Numbered from the stretch's first letter, positions 1 through 6,245 are shown. The stretch is 6,290 bases of DNA from an uncultured bacterium (GCA_902772945.1 CACYCU010000187.1:1-6290); one strand, 5' to 3'. Notes: a model not told the origin generated them from the sequence alone. Numbers and translations: made by a program.

Positions 1-1
1 A

Positions 2-277
2 GTTGCAGAAGCTTATAAAAGATATGCCTTTGAAGAAGCTGAACACGCATCTAAATTCGCGGAATTATTAGGCGAGGTCGTTACAGATTCAACAAAGAAA
101 AATCTTGAACTTAGAGCTGATGCTGAACACGGAGCTTGTGAAGGTAAATTAGCTATTGCAAAACGTGCAAAAGAATTAGGATATGATGCAATTCACGACA
201 CTGTTCATGAAATGGCTAAAGATGAAGCTCGTCACGGAAAAGGTTTTGACGGACTTTTAAAAAGATATTTTTCTTAA
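2..277 (+). CDS. Rubrerythrin / reverse rubrerythrin (peroxide reductase), 3' part only
   Basis: This is the last 91 residues of a ferritin-like di-iron protein; the start lies before the window. Rubrerythrins reduce hydrogen peroxide to water in the cytoplasm of anaerobes, taking electrons from NAD(P)H via rubredoxin-type carriers. Visible evidence: an ExxH motif at residues 12-15 of the fragment (in FEEAEH), a glutamate-rich helix around 38-49 (RADAEHGACEG), and a second ExxH at 75-78 (DEARHGK). These are the carboxylate and histidine ligands of a four-helix-bundle di-iron site. The protein stops at KRYFS straight after the bundle, so there is no C-terminal rubredoxin domain. That fits the reverse type, with rubredoxin at the N-terminus, or a form lacking rubredoxin; the missing 5' part would decide. 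The gene ends inside the terminator hairpin it shares with the convergent gene. Family call is firm, subtype is inferred. Confidence 0.9.
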   Translation, partial: VAEAYKRYAFEEAEHASKFAELLGEVVTDSTKKNLELRADAEHGACEGKLAIAKRAKELGYDAIHDTVHEMAKDEARHGKGFDGLLKRYFS

Positions 278-309
278 AAAAAAGACCTCTTAAAAGAGGT
301 CTTTTTTTT
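276..309. terminator. Bidirectional intrinsic terminator between convergent genes
   Basis: The 8-bp arms AGACCTCT (283-290) and AGAGGTCT (295-302) are perfect complements around a 4-base TAAA loop. An A-run before and a T-run after extend the stem and give a U-tract on either strand. The hairpin occupies the whole gap between the rubrerythrin stop (275-277) and the stop of the leftward small gene (complement of 308-310), so it should terminate transcripts from both sides. Confidence 0.93.
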
Positions 310-595
310 ATATTCTGTTGTGCCAAACGCCGCCGCGTCTGTCAACAAAAGCATCGTATGCTGACCAAAATCTAAAAATACCTGTCAAACCGAGTACTGC
401 ATGAGTAGCATTTTTATCAACCGGATTATCAAGCATTAATTGACCCAAACCAGGCCAAATTAAGAAAGATACTGCAGCTGCACCTACTGATTTTCCTGAG
501 ACTTTTCCCGGATGTCCTTCTGTTCTTTCAGCCAATGCCGGTGTTTGCAAACCGATAATTGCTGTCAAAATTAATAGTGTCATAATTTTTTTCAT
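308..595 (-). CDS. Small secreted or membrane protein, 95 aa, function unknown
   Basis: I do not recognise a named family. Residues 1-22 look like a signal peptide: KK at 2-3, a hydrophobic core at about 4-18, and an A-x-A type site (ALA, 20-22) before ERTEGHPGK. Two hydrophobic stretches follow, about 37-55 (containing IWPGLGQL) and about 63-84 (ending WSAYDAFV), and then a basic tail DRRGGVWHNRI. The PGLGQ turn, paired hydrophobic stretches and a D after the second one loosely recall small TM2-type membrane proteins, but that is a weak analogy. The start is well supported: AAAGGAG lies 6 bases before the ATG. The gene begins 3 bases after the acyl-CoA synthetase stop codon, so it is probably co-transcribed and translationally coupled to it. 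Its own stop codon runs into the terminator. The protein is probably in the envelope; function cannot be assigned. Confidence 0.8.
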   Translation of the reverse strand: MKKIMTLLILTAIIGLQTPALAERTEGHPGKVSGKSVGAAAVSFLIWPGLGQLMLDNPVDKNATHAVLGLTGIFRFWSAYDAFVDRRGGVWHNRI

Positions 596-598
596 AAC

Positions 599-2278
599 TT
601 ACTCCTTTGCGCAAGCATATTGCTTGACTTCTTTTCTTTTAACCTTATTTGTTGCCGTTCTTGGCAATGGTTCTTTACTAACAATAATATTTACAGGTCT
701 TTTATAAGCTGTCAAATGTGTTGCCAGTTGTTTTGCTTCAGCCCTGACAACTTTTTCAAGATCGGTATCAGAATATTTCTCGACAATTTCAGGTTTTGGA
801 ACAATCACTGCGGCTATTTCTTCCGTACCATCCTTCGAACCTGAGGTTCTTGTCAAACCTAAGACGCAAACTTCAGAAAATAGCGGGCTTTTTTCCAAAA
901 CTGCTTCAACTTCTTCCGGAAATACTTTTTTACCACCGGACAGAACAATCATATTTTTTATTCTGCCTGTAATATAAATATGTCCGCCATTTTTAATTTC
1001 TGCAATATCACCAGTATGGAAAAATCCTTCTTTATCAATAGCTTCAGCCGTCAACTCCGGTTGATTATGGTAACCTTTCATAACAGACGGACCTTTAACA
1101 AGAAGTTCTCCTGTTTCAGGAACAATTTTCGCTTCGTATGTTTTTAAAGGTCTTCCTACAGATGCTAAATCGCCTTGTCTGTCCACATTTATTGATATTA
1201 CCGGACTTGTTTCTGTCAAGCCGTAACCTTGGTATATTTTTATACCAATTCTATCGAAAAATTCACCGACATTTAAATCTAAAGGTGCACCACCGGAAAT
1301 ACATCCGACAAATTTTCCGCCAAATTTTTTGTGATAATTTTTGAACATTAATCTTTTCAATCTGTATGAAGGTACAAATTTTGCTATTGCATACTTGACT
1401 TTAAATCTCCATTGAGCAAATGCATCTCTTGATTTGATTTCATTTTCTGTTGTTGTTTTTAATAATTTTAAAAATGCCGGAACAACAATCATAAATTGAA
1501 TGTGTTTTTCTCTCATTATGCTTAAAATGTCATTCGGCTTTAAACTCGGGGTGTAAAAAATTGAACATCCGAATTGCATAAATGCCGAAAATCCGACAGT
1601 CATTTCAAACAAATGATTCATCGGCAAAATTGATAACAAATTAATATTTCTAAAAGGCATAATCTTATTCAGAGTGTAATCCAAATCATACATTTGAGTA
1701 AGCATATTTCCAAAAGTTGTCATAACTCCCTTTGGCTTGCCTGTTGTACCTGATGTATAAATAATCAATGCCGTATCATTAGTGCGCCGAATCCTCCACT
1801 TTGCCTGATAAACATCAGGAAGCTGATATATACTTGTACCTTCCATTCCATAATACGGCTCATCCATGATCAAAAGAGTTTTAAGCGAAGGAATTTCTTC
1901 CTGTAAAAATTTTGCCATTTCAACATGCTTTCTGGAAACAAGAATAACAGACGGCAAACAATCAGAAAGAATTGATTTTAATTCATATTTTGTAAGTTTT
2001 ATATCCAAAGGAACGCTAATTGTACCTGCAATTATAGATGCAAAAACACAAGCACCGAATTCAGGCTTTGATTCAGATAAAATTGCAACTCTTTCGCCCT
2101 TTTCTATTTGCAATTCATTAATCAAATATGCACCGAGTTTTCTCGACAAATTACCAAGACCGGCATAAGTCATTTCTTTCCAACCATATTGATATTTCAT
2201 ACCAAGTGCAACTTTATCAGCATATTTTTCTGTTCTTTCCTGTAAAAAAGATAATATATTCTTTCTACCTAATCCCAT
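599..2278 (-). CDS. Long-chain fatty acyl-CoA synthetase (AMP-forming ligase)
   Basis: A 559-residue member of the ANL adenylate-forming superfamily, COG1022/FadD-like. Such enzymes activate fatty acids to acyl-AMP with ATP and pass the acyl group to CoA, at or near the membrane. Visible motifs in order: the P-loop-like YTSGTTGKPKG (174-184), LPMNHLFE (218-225), SGGAPL (328-333), the nucleotide-binding YGLTET (352-357), HTGD with its ribose-binding aspartate (421-424), the hinge region starting GRIKN (438-442) with SGGKKVFPEEVE (447-458), and the C-terminal lysine motif PRTATNKVKR (539-548), where K545 is the likely catalytic lysine. Length and motif order fit a complete enzyme. The ATG is preceded by GAGG at 5 bases. 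The last two codons, AAG GAG, serve as the ribosome site of the next gene. Substrate chain length, or use of acyl carrier protein instead of CoA, cannot be read from the sequence. Confidence 0.92.
   Translation of the reverse strand: MGLGRKNILSFLQERTEKYADKVALGMKYQYGWKEMTYAGLGNLSRKLGAYLINELQIEKGERVAILSESKPEFGACVFASIIAGTISVPLDIKLTKYELKSILSDCLPSVILVSRKHVEMAKFLQEEIPSLKTLLIMDEPYYGMEGTSIYQLPDVYQAKWRIRRTNDTALIIYTSGTTGKPKGVMTTFGNMLTQMYDLDYTLNKIMPFRNINLLSILPMNHLFEMTVGFSAFMQFGCSIFYTPSLKPNDILSIMREKHIQFMIVVPAFLKLLKTTTENEIKSRDAFAQWRFKVKYAIAKFVPSYRLKRLMFKNYHKKFGGKFVGCISGGAPLDLNVGEFFDRIGIKIYQGYGLTETSPVISINVDRQGDLASVGRPLKTYEAKIVPETGELLVKGPSVMKGYHNQPELTAEAIDKEGFFHTGDIAEIKNGGHIYITGRIKNMIVLSGGKKVFPEEVEAVLEKSPLFSEVCVLGLTRTSGSKDGTEEIAAVIVPKPEIVEKYSDTDLEKVVRAEAKQLATHLTAYKRPVNIIVSKEPLPRTATNKVKRKEVKQYACAKE
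602..608 (-). promoter_or_regulatory. Ribosome binding site inside the end of the upstream gene
   Basis: On the minus strand AAAGGAG forms the last lysine and glutamate codons (AAG GAG) of the acyl-CoA synthetase. It lies 6 bases before the ATG of the small membrane protein gene, with the TAA stop between them. This fixes the start of the small gene and points to translational coupling. Confidence 0.85.
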
Positions 2279-2304
2279 AATAACCTCATACTATTTGTTA
2301 TTAC

Positions 2305-2332
2305 ATTATATATTAAATAGTTTCAAAAGCAA
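2305..2332 (-). promoter_or_regulatory. Candidate promoter for the acyl-CoA synthetase unit
   Basis: On the minus strand there is a perfect TATAAT (complement of 2305-2310), with TTGCTT (complement of 2327-2332) 16 bases upstream as the -35 box. Transcription would start near 2298, about 20 bases before the ATG, leaving room for the GAGGTT ribosome site (complement of 2282-2287). The region is very AT-rich, so chance -10 matches are common. Confidence 0.5.
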
Positions 2333-2349
2333 ATTAATTATTTTTGTAT

Positions 2350-2355
2350 TATAAT
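2350..2355 (+). promoter_or_regulatory. Candidate -10 box for the miaB operon
   Basis: A perfect TATAAT lies 19 bases before the miaB ATG. No good -35 box is seen 16-18 bases upstream. Transcription would start around 2362, giving a leader of roughly 13 bases that just includes the ribosome site AAGGA (2363-2367). The call rests on the hexamer alone. Confidence 0.35.
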
Positions 2356-2374
2356 TTCGAAAAAGGAATTATTA

Positions 2375-3754
2375 ATGAAAAAAGTATACATTGACACAAT
2401 GGGATGCCAAATGAACAAATCAGACACGGAAAGAATGCTCGGAATGCTATCCCACTTTGATTATGAAGAAACAAAAACCCCTGAAGATGCAGAACTTTTA
2501 ATGGTTAACACCTGTTCAATCAGACAATTGTCCGAAGACAAAGCTTTTAGTGCTGTAGGAACATGGGGAAAATGGAAAAAAGAATTTGGAAAAAATATAA
2601 AAATCGGTTTTTGCGGTTGTGTAGCTCAGCAAAAAGCTCAAGAGATATTCAAACGTGCACCATATGTTGATTTTGTACTGGGAACACATAAGATTTATGC
2701 ATTGCCGGAAATTATCAAAAGAATTGAAAACGGCGAAAGAGTTTGTGAATGTACAGAAACTAATCAAACAGAAGATGACAAGGCAAAAGATTTTGAAATA
2801 CAACGCGTAAAAGGCGTTGGGGCCTGGATTCCTATTACGGAAGGATGTAACAACTTCTGCACATACTGTATAGTTCCTTATACCAGAGGCAGAGAACGTT
2901 CCCGTGAACCTGAAATTATTATAAAAGAAGCAAAAGATGCCCTTGCATCAGGCTACAAAGAAATTACTCTTTTAGGACAAAATGTTGACAGTTACGGTAA
3001 AGATTTTGTTGCAAAGCCACTTTCTGATTGTTCAACAAATTTAAACGATAACAGCAAATTTGAAAATTACCGGCTTGCACAGCTTTTGAGAGATTTAAAT
3101 GCGTTAGACGGAAATTTCAGAATTCGTTTTGTAACATCATACCCTACAGATATTACTGATGAACTTATTCAGACTGTTGTAGAACTTGACAAAGTTTGTG
3201 AGTATTTCCATATCCCAATGCAATCCGGAAGCACCCCTGTTTTAAAAGCAATGAACAGGCGATACACAAGAGAAGAATATGCAAAAATTGTTCAAAAAAT
3301 TCGTAATATGGTACCTGATGTAACTATTACGAGCGATTTTATTGCAGGTTTCCCCGGAGAAACAGAAGAACAATTTGTTGAAACACTTACTGCAATTGAT
3401 GAATTTGAACTGGATTATTCAAATGTAGCTGCATATTCTCCAAGAGAAAAAACTGTTGCCGCAAAATGGGTGGATAAATTTATTCCGGAAGATATCAAAG
3501 AAGAACGTTTTCAAAGATTAAACAAAAAAATTCAAGAAAATTGTTTAAAATCAAATAAAAAATATGTTGGCAGAGAAATGGAAGTTTTGGTCGAAAACTT
3601 TTATGAACACAAAGGTCAAATGGTTAATACCGGAAAAACGAGGAATTTTAAAACAGTTCACATTCCTTGCGAAAAAGATTTGACAGGAAAATTTGTAAAT
3701 GTAAAAATTACAGAAGCAAAAACATGGTATGTAAAAGGTGAACTTATAGGATAA
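2375..3754 (+). CDS. miaB: tRNA-2-methylthio-N6-dimethylallyladenosine synthase MiaB
   Basis: A radical-SAM methylthiotransferase of 459 residues that adds a methylthio group to i6A at position 37 of tRNAs reading UNN codons. The N-terminal domain has the three auxiliary-cluster cysteines C11 (TMGCQMN), C47 (NTCSIR) and C82 (GCVAQ). The radical-SAM CxxxCxxC is C158, C162 and C165 in EGCNNFCTYCIVPYTRGRE. A TRAM domain for RNA binding spans about 395-456. The RGRERSR wording and overall length favour MiaB over the relatives RimO and MtaB. One oddity is a loop at about 208-233, after LLGQNVDSY, which is some 10-15 residues longer than in the MiaB sequences I recall. CEYFHIP (275-281) and AAYSPR (352-357) resemble cyanobacterial MiaB. 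The ATG has AAGGA about 7 bases upstream. This is the first gene of the rightward operon, 3 bases before gmk. Confidence 0.95.
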   Translation: MKKVYIDTMGCQMNKSDTERMLGMLSHFDYEETKTPEDAELLMVNTCSIRQLSEDKAFSAVGTWGKWKKEFGKNIKIGFCGCVAQQKAQEIFKRAPYVDFVLGTHKIYALPEIIKRIENGERVCECTETNQTEDDKAKDFEIQRVKGVGAWIPITEGCNNFCTYCIVPYTRGRERSREPEIIIKEAKDALASGYKEITLLGQNVDSYGKDFVAKPLSDCSTNLNDNSKFENYRLAQLLRDLNALDGNFRIRFVTSYPTDITDELIQTVVELDKVCEYFHIPMQSGSTPVLKAMNRRYTREEYAKIVQKIRNMVPDVTITSDFIAGFPGETEEQFVETLTAIDEFELDYSNVAAYSPREKTVAAKWVDKFIPEDIKEERFQRLNKKIQENCLKSNKKYVGREMEVLVENFYEHKGQMVNTGKTRNFKTVHIPCEKDLTGKFVNVKITEAKTWYVKGELIG

Positions 3755-3757
3755 AAT

Positions 3758-4309
3758 ATGGATAAAAAATTATACGTAATTTCAGGTTCATCAGGTGTAG
3801 GAAAAGGCACAGTATTGAAAGGTTTTTTAGATAGAAACCCGGAATTTATGCTTTCTGTTTCCTGTACAACCAGAGCACCAAGAGATGGTGAAAGAGACGG
3901 AGTAAATTATTTCTTTTTAACAAAAGAAGAATTTCAAACCTGTATTGATAACGATAAATTTTTGGAATGGGCAGAATTTGCAGGAAACAGGTACGGCACT
4001 AAGAAAAAATATATTCATCAATGCCTGAGTGAAGGTAAAAATGTAATTTTAGAAATTGACACTAAAGGTGCACTTCAAGTAAAAACCAAGATGCCGGAAG
4101 CAGTTTTGATTTTTATAGCCCCTCCGTCTTTAGAAATTTTGGAACAACGCCTTCGAGGCAGACATACAGAAGATGAAGAAACTATCCAAAAAAGACTTCA
4201 CGAGGTAAAACAAGAATTAGCAAGAGCTGAAAAATTTGATTACAAAATAATAAATGATGATATAAACAAGGCTATATCAGAATTAGAGGATATTGTAAAA
4301 AATGCTTAA
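3758..4309 (+). CDS. gmk: Guanylate kinase
   Basis: Phosphorylates GMP to GDP with ATP in the cytoplasm, an essential step in making GTP and dGTP. The 183-residue protein has the P-loop GSSGVGKGT (10-18), the GMP-binding segment from S35 to F53 with CTTRAPR (36-42), GERDG (44-48) and Y51, then LEWAEF (69-74) with NRYGT (77-81), the EIDTKGA strand (99-105), and the arginine-rich lid RLRGRHTEDEE (131-141). It is somewhat shorter than the E. coli enzyme (about 207) because both ends are short, but no motif is missing. The start follows the miaB stop by 3 bases, with AGGA (3748-3751) 6 bases upstream, overlapping the end of miaB. Its last 8 bases overlap coaBC. In many bacteria rpoZ follows gmk; here it does not. 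Confidence 0.96.
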   Translation: MDKKLYVISGSSGVGKGTVLKGFLDRNPEFMLSVSCTTRAPRDGERDGVNYFFLTKEEFQTCIDNDKFLEWAEFAGNRYGTKKKYIHQCLSEGKNVILEIDTKGALQVKTKMPEAVLIFIAPPSLEILEQRLRGRHTEDEETIQKRLHEVKQELARAEKFDYKIINDDINKAISELEDIVKNA

Positions 4310-5477
4310 AGGTAGAAATGTTTTAATAGGTATAACAGGCGGAATTGCAGCATACAAGATTTGCGAACTGATTAGAATGTTCAAAAGACAAAATGCTAAT
4401 GTTCGTGTTGTATGTACTGAAAATGCATTGAATTTTGTCACAAAACTAACCTTAGAAAATTTGAGCAAAAATCCTGTTTCGATTAACGAATTTGACGTTG
4501 AAAAATTTAATCCCGAACACATTTCATACGCAGACGAAGCAGATATTATGATTATTGCACCTGCTACGGCTAATACGATTTCTAAAATAGCAAACGGAAT
4601 ATGCGACAATCTTTTAACATCTATAGTTTGTGCTTTTAAAAAACCCATAATCATTGCACCTGCAATGAACTGCAATATGTGGGATAATCCGATTATACAG
4701 GATAATCTAAATAAATTATCAAAATTAAACTACAAGATATTAGAGCCGGAATCAGGATATCTTGCCTGCGGTTACGAAGGCAAAGGAAGACTTTGTTCAG
4801 TTGATGTTATTTTTGAAGAAGCATCAAAAATATTGAACCAAAAACAATTTTTATCAGGCAAAAAAATAGTAATAACCTCAGGCGGCACTATAGAAGATAT
4901 AGATCCTGTAAGATACATTTCCAATTATTCTTCCGGAAAAATGGGACTTGCACTTGCAGATATTGCAAATGAATATGGTGCTGACGTTACATTAATAACG
5001 ACCTGTGATACAAAGAGAAATTATCAAATAATTAATGTAAAATCAGCTATAGAAATGAAAAATGCCGTAGAAAAAGAACTTGAAAATTCTGACTGTATAA
5101 TTATGGCTGCGGCAGTTGCGGATTACAGAGCAAAAAACATTTCGGAACAAAAAATTAAAAAAACAGATGATGATGAAATTTCAATTACATTGGTAAAAAA
5201 TCCTGATATATTAAAAGAAATTTCTAATAAAAAAACAAGCCAAATTATAGTAGGCTTTTGTGCAGAAAGTGAAAATTTAATTGAAAACGCAAAAACAAAA
5301 ATTTTGCAAAAAGGCTGCGATTATTTGATAGCTAATGATATTTCACGCAAAGATATCGGTTTTTCAAGTGATTACAATGAAGTTACAATAATTGACAAAC
5401 ATGGTTGTATGAAAAAACTCTCTCGGGCTTCAAAATCTGATATTGCAAGGCAAATTTTTGAGACTATTTATGGATAA
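4302..5477 (+). CDS. coaBC: Bifunctional phosphopantothenoylcysteine decarboxylase / phosphopantothenate-cysteine ligase
   Basis: Catalyses two successive steps of coenzyme A synthesis: CoaB joins 4'-phosphopantothenate to cysteine using CTP, and CoaC decarboxylates the product to 4'-phosphopantetheine using FMN. The 391-residue protein has both domains. CoaC covers about 1-180, with GGIAAYK (13-19), the active-site histidine H73 in EHISYADEAD, the FMN-site APATAN (86-91), PAMNCNMW (120-127), and the substrate-clamp cysteine C156 in GYLACGYEGKGR. CoaB covers about 186-391, with SGGTIEDIDPVRYISN (193-208), SSGKMG (210-215), AAAVADYR (269-276), the lysine motif EQKIKK (282-287) and KNPDIL (299-304). 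Spacing matches the E. coli Dfp protein from memory, with an offset of two residues. The start overlaps the gmk end by 8 bases (ATGCTTAA). AGAGGA lies 11 bases upstream, slightly far, so coupling to gmk translation is likely. Confidence 0.96.
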   Translation: MLKGRNVLIGITGGIAAYKICELIRMFKRQNANVRVVCTENALNFVTKLTLENLSKNPVSINEFDVEKFNPEHISYADEADIMIIAPATANTISKIANGICDNLLTSIVCAFKKPIIIAPAMNCNMWDNPIIQDNLNKLSKLNYKILEPESGYLACGYEGKGRLCSVDVIFEEASKILNQKQFLSGKKIVITSGGTIEDIDPVRYISNYSSGKMGLALADIANEYGADVTLITTCDTKRNYQIINVKSAIEMKNAVEKELENSDCIIMAAAVADYRAKNISEQKIKKTDDDEISITLVKNPDILKEISNKKTSQIIVGFCAESENLIENAKTKILQKGCDYLIANDISRKDIGFSSDYNEVTIIDKHGCMKKLSRASKSDIARQIFETIYG

Positions 5478-6135
5478 ATACGAAATTACAAATAGAATAG
5501 AAAAATTTGCACCGCTTGAAACTCAAGAAAAGTGGGATTGTTCCGGCTGGCTTGTTGAAACATCAAAAAAAGATGTAAACAAAATAATGCTTGCTCTCAC
5601 AGTAACAGACGATATAATTAAGCAAGCCAAAGAAAATAATTGTGATATGATAATCTCTCATCATCCATTATTTACAGTTCCTATATCCTACAAAAACATT
5701 GATATCTATTGCGCACACACCAATATGGATTTGGCGCAGGGCGGTACAACAGATTGTTTGATAAAAGAATTAGGTTTTGTTCCTTCATTATCAGAAGGAT
5801 TTTTAAGATACGTAGATATTGAAATATCCTTAGATGATTTATTATTGAGGTTAAGAAAAATTTCTCCGAACTTGAGATTTGTAAAAAAATCAGATAGATT
5901 TAAAAGATTGGCTTTTTGTGCCGGAAGCGGAAGTGAGTTTATGAGTGAAGCTTATCTAAACGGGGCAGATGCTTTTATAACGGGAGATTTAAAATTTCAC
6001 ACAGCAGTAGAAAGTCCAATTACAGTAATTGATATTGGGCATTTTGAGAGTGAAATTTTTGTATTAAAAGTATTTGGCACTCTTGTTGGCAGCAATATAA
6101 TATATTCAAAAGAACAAAGTCCTTTTAGATATTGA
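5470..6135 (+). CDS. Nif3/DUF34 (YbgI) family dinuclear metal-binding protein
   Basis: A 221-residue Nif3-like protein. Databases often label the family GTP cyclohydrolase 1 type 2, but its general cellular role is unsettled. Visible metal-ligand motifs, numbered from the chosen start: ISHHPL with H64 and H65, AHTNMD with H83 and D87, and near the C-terminus GHFESE with H191 and E195, after GDLKFH (172-177). The usual N-terminal WDNxG motif reads WDCSG (22-26). The length matches the short form (E. coli YbgI 247 residues) and lacks the inserted domain of the roughly 370-residue form. The ending SPFRY is the family's normal C-terminus, so the gene is complete. I chose the ATG at 5470 over an in-frame TTG at 5443 because it gives the usual N-terminus and an 8-base overlap with coaBC (ATGGATAA). 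Only a weak GAGA precedes it, so translation probably depends on coupling. Confidence 0.9.
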   Translation: MDKYEITNRIEKFAPLETQEKWDCSGWLVETSKKDVNKIMLALTVTDDIIKQAKENNCDMIISHHPLFTVPISYKNIDIYCAHTNMDLAQGGTTDCLIKELGFVPSLSEGFLRYVDIEISLDDLLLRLRKISPNLRFVKKSDRFKRLAFCAGSGSEFMSEAYLNGADAFITGDLKFHTAVESPITVIDIGHFESEIFVLKVFGTLVGSNIIYSKEQSPFRY

Positions 6136-6159
6136 CAATTGAGATTTATAATATAGAAT
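6132..6159 (+). promoter_or_regulatory. Promoter of tRNA-Gln
   Basis: A perfect TTGACA (6132-6137) is followed after 16 bases by TAGAAT (6154-6159), one mismatch from TATAAT. Transcription would start near 6166, giving a tRNA leader of about 5 bases. The -35 box overlaps the TGA stop codon (6133-6135) of the Nif3-like gene. A perfect TATAAT also sits at 6147-6152 but is only 9 bases from the TTGACA, so it does not pair with it. Confidence 0.75.
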
Positions 6160-6170
6160 AGAAATTGCAA

Positions 6171-6242
6171 TGGGATGTCGCCAAGTGGTAAGGCACCTGG
6201 TTTTGGTCCAGGCATTCGGAGGTTCGAGTCCTTCCATCCCAG
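6171..6242 (+). tRNA. tRNA-Gln (anticodon TTG)
   Basis: A complete 72-nt cloverleaf. The acceptor arms TGGGATG (6171-6177) and CATCCCA (6235-6241) pair fully, with discriminator G at 6242. The D stem is GCC/GGC (6180-6182, 6192-6194). The anticodon stem is CCTGG/CCAGG (6196-6200, 6208-6212) around the loop TTTTGGT, with anticodon TTG at 6203-6205. The T arm is GGAGG-TTCGAGT-CCTTC with one G-U pair. CCA is not encoded, since AATAAA follows, so a CCA-adding enzyme must finish the 3' end. It reads CAA, and CAG by wobble. It has its own promoter and terminator. Confidence 0.98.
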
Positions 6243-6245
6243 AAT

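Noticed and set aside
620..844. Plus-strand ORF of 74 residues
   Set aside because: Lies opposite the conserved acyl-CoA synthetase. Its Phe/Cys-rich composition is typical of an antisense shadow.
1138..1344. Plus-strand ORF of 68 residues
   Set aside because: Antisense to the acyl-CoA synthetase, with no ribosome site or recognisable motif.
1866..2168. Plus-strand ORF of 100 residues
   Set aside because: Shadow of the N-terminal part of the acyl-CoA synthetase, which has clear motifs on the other strand.
2516..2803. Minus-strand ORF of 95 residues
   Set aside because: Antisense to miaB, with a Phe/Cys-rich shadow composition.
4283..4675. Minus-strand ORF of 130 residues with hydrophobic stretches
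   Set aside because: Lies opposite the catalytic CoaC domain. The hydrophobic look comes from the antisense of AT-rich codons.
5443..5469. Upstream TTG start for the Nif3-like gene
   Set aside because: It would add nine residues not matching the family N-terminus and lie deep inside coaBC. The ATG at 5470 fits better.
5997..6215. Minus-strand ORF of 72 residues
   Set aside because: Runs through the tRNA gene and the end of the Nif3-like gene, so it cannot be a real protein gene.
6171..6242. Idea that tRNA-Gln is a MiaB substrate because of proximity
   Set aside because: MiaB acts on i6A at position 37 after A36. This anticodon ends in G36 and position 37 is G, so the shared location is not a functional link.
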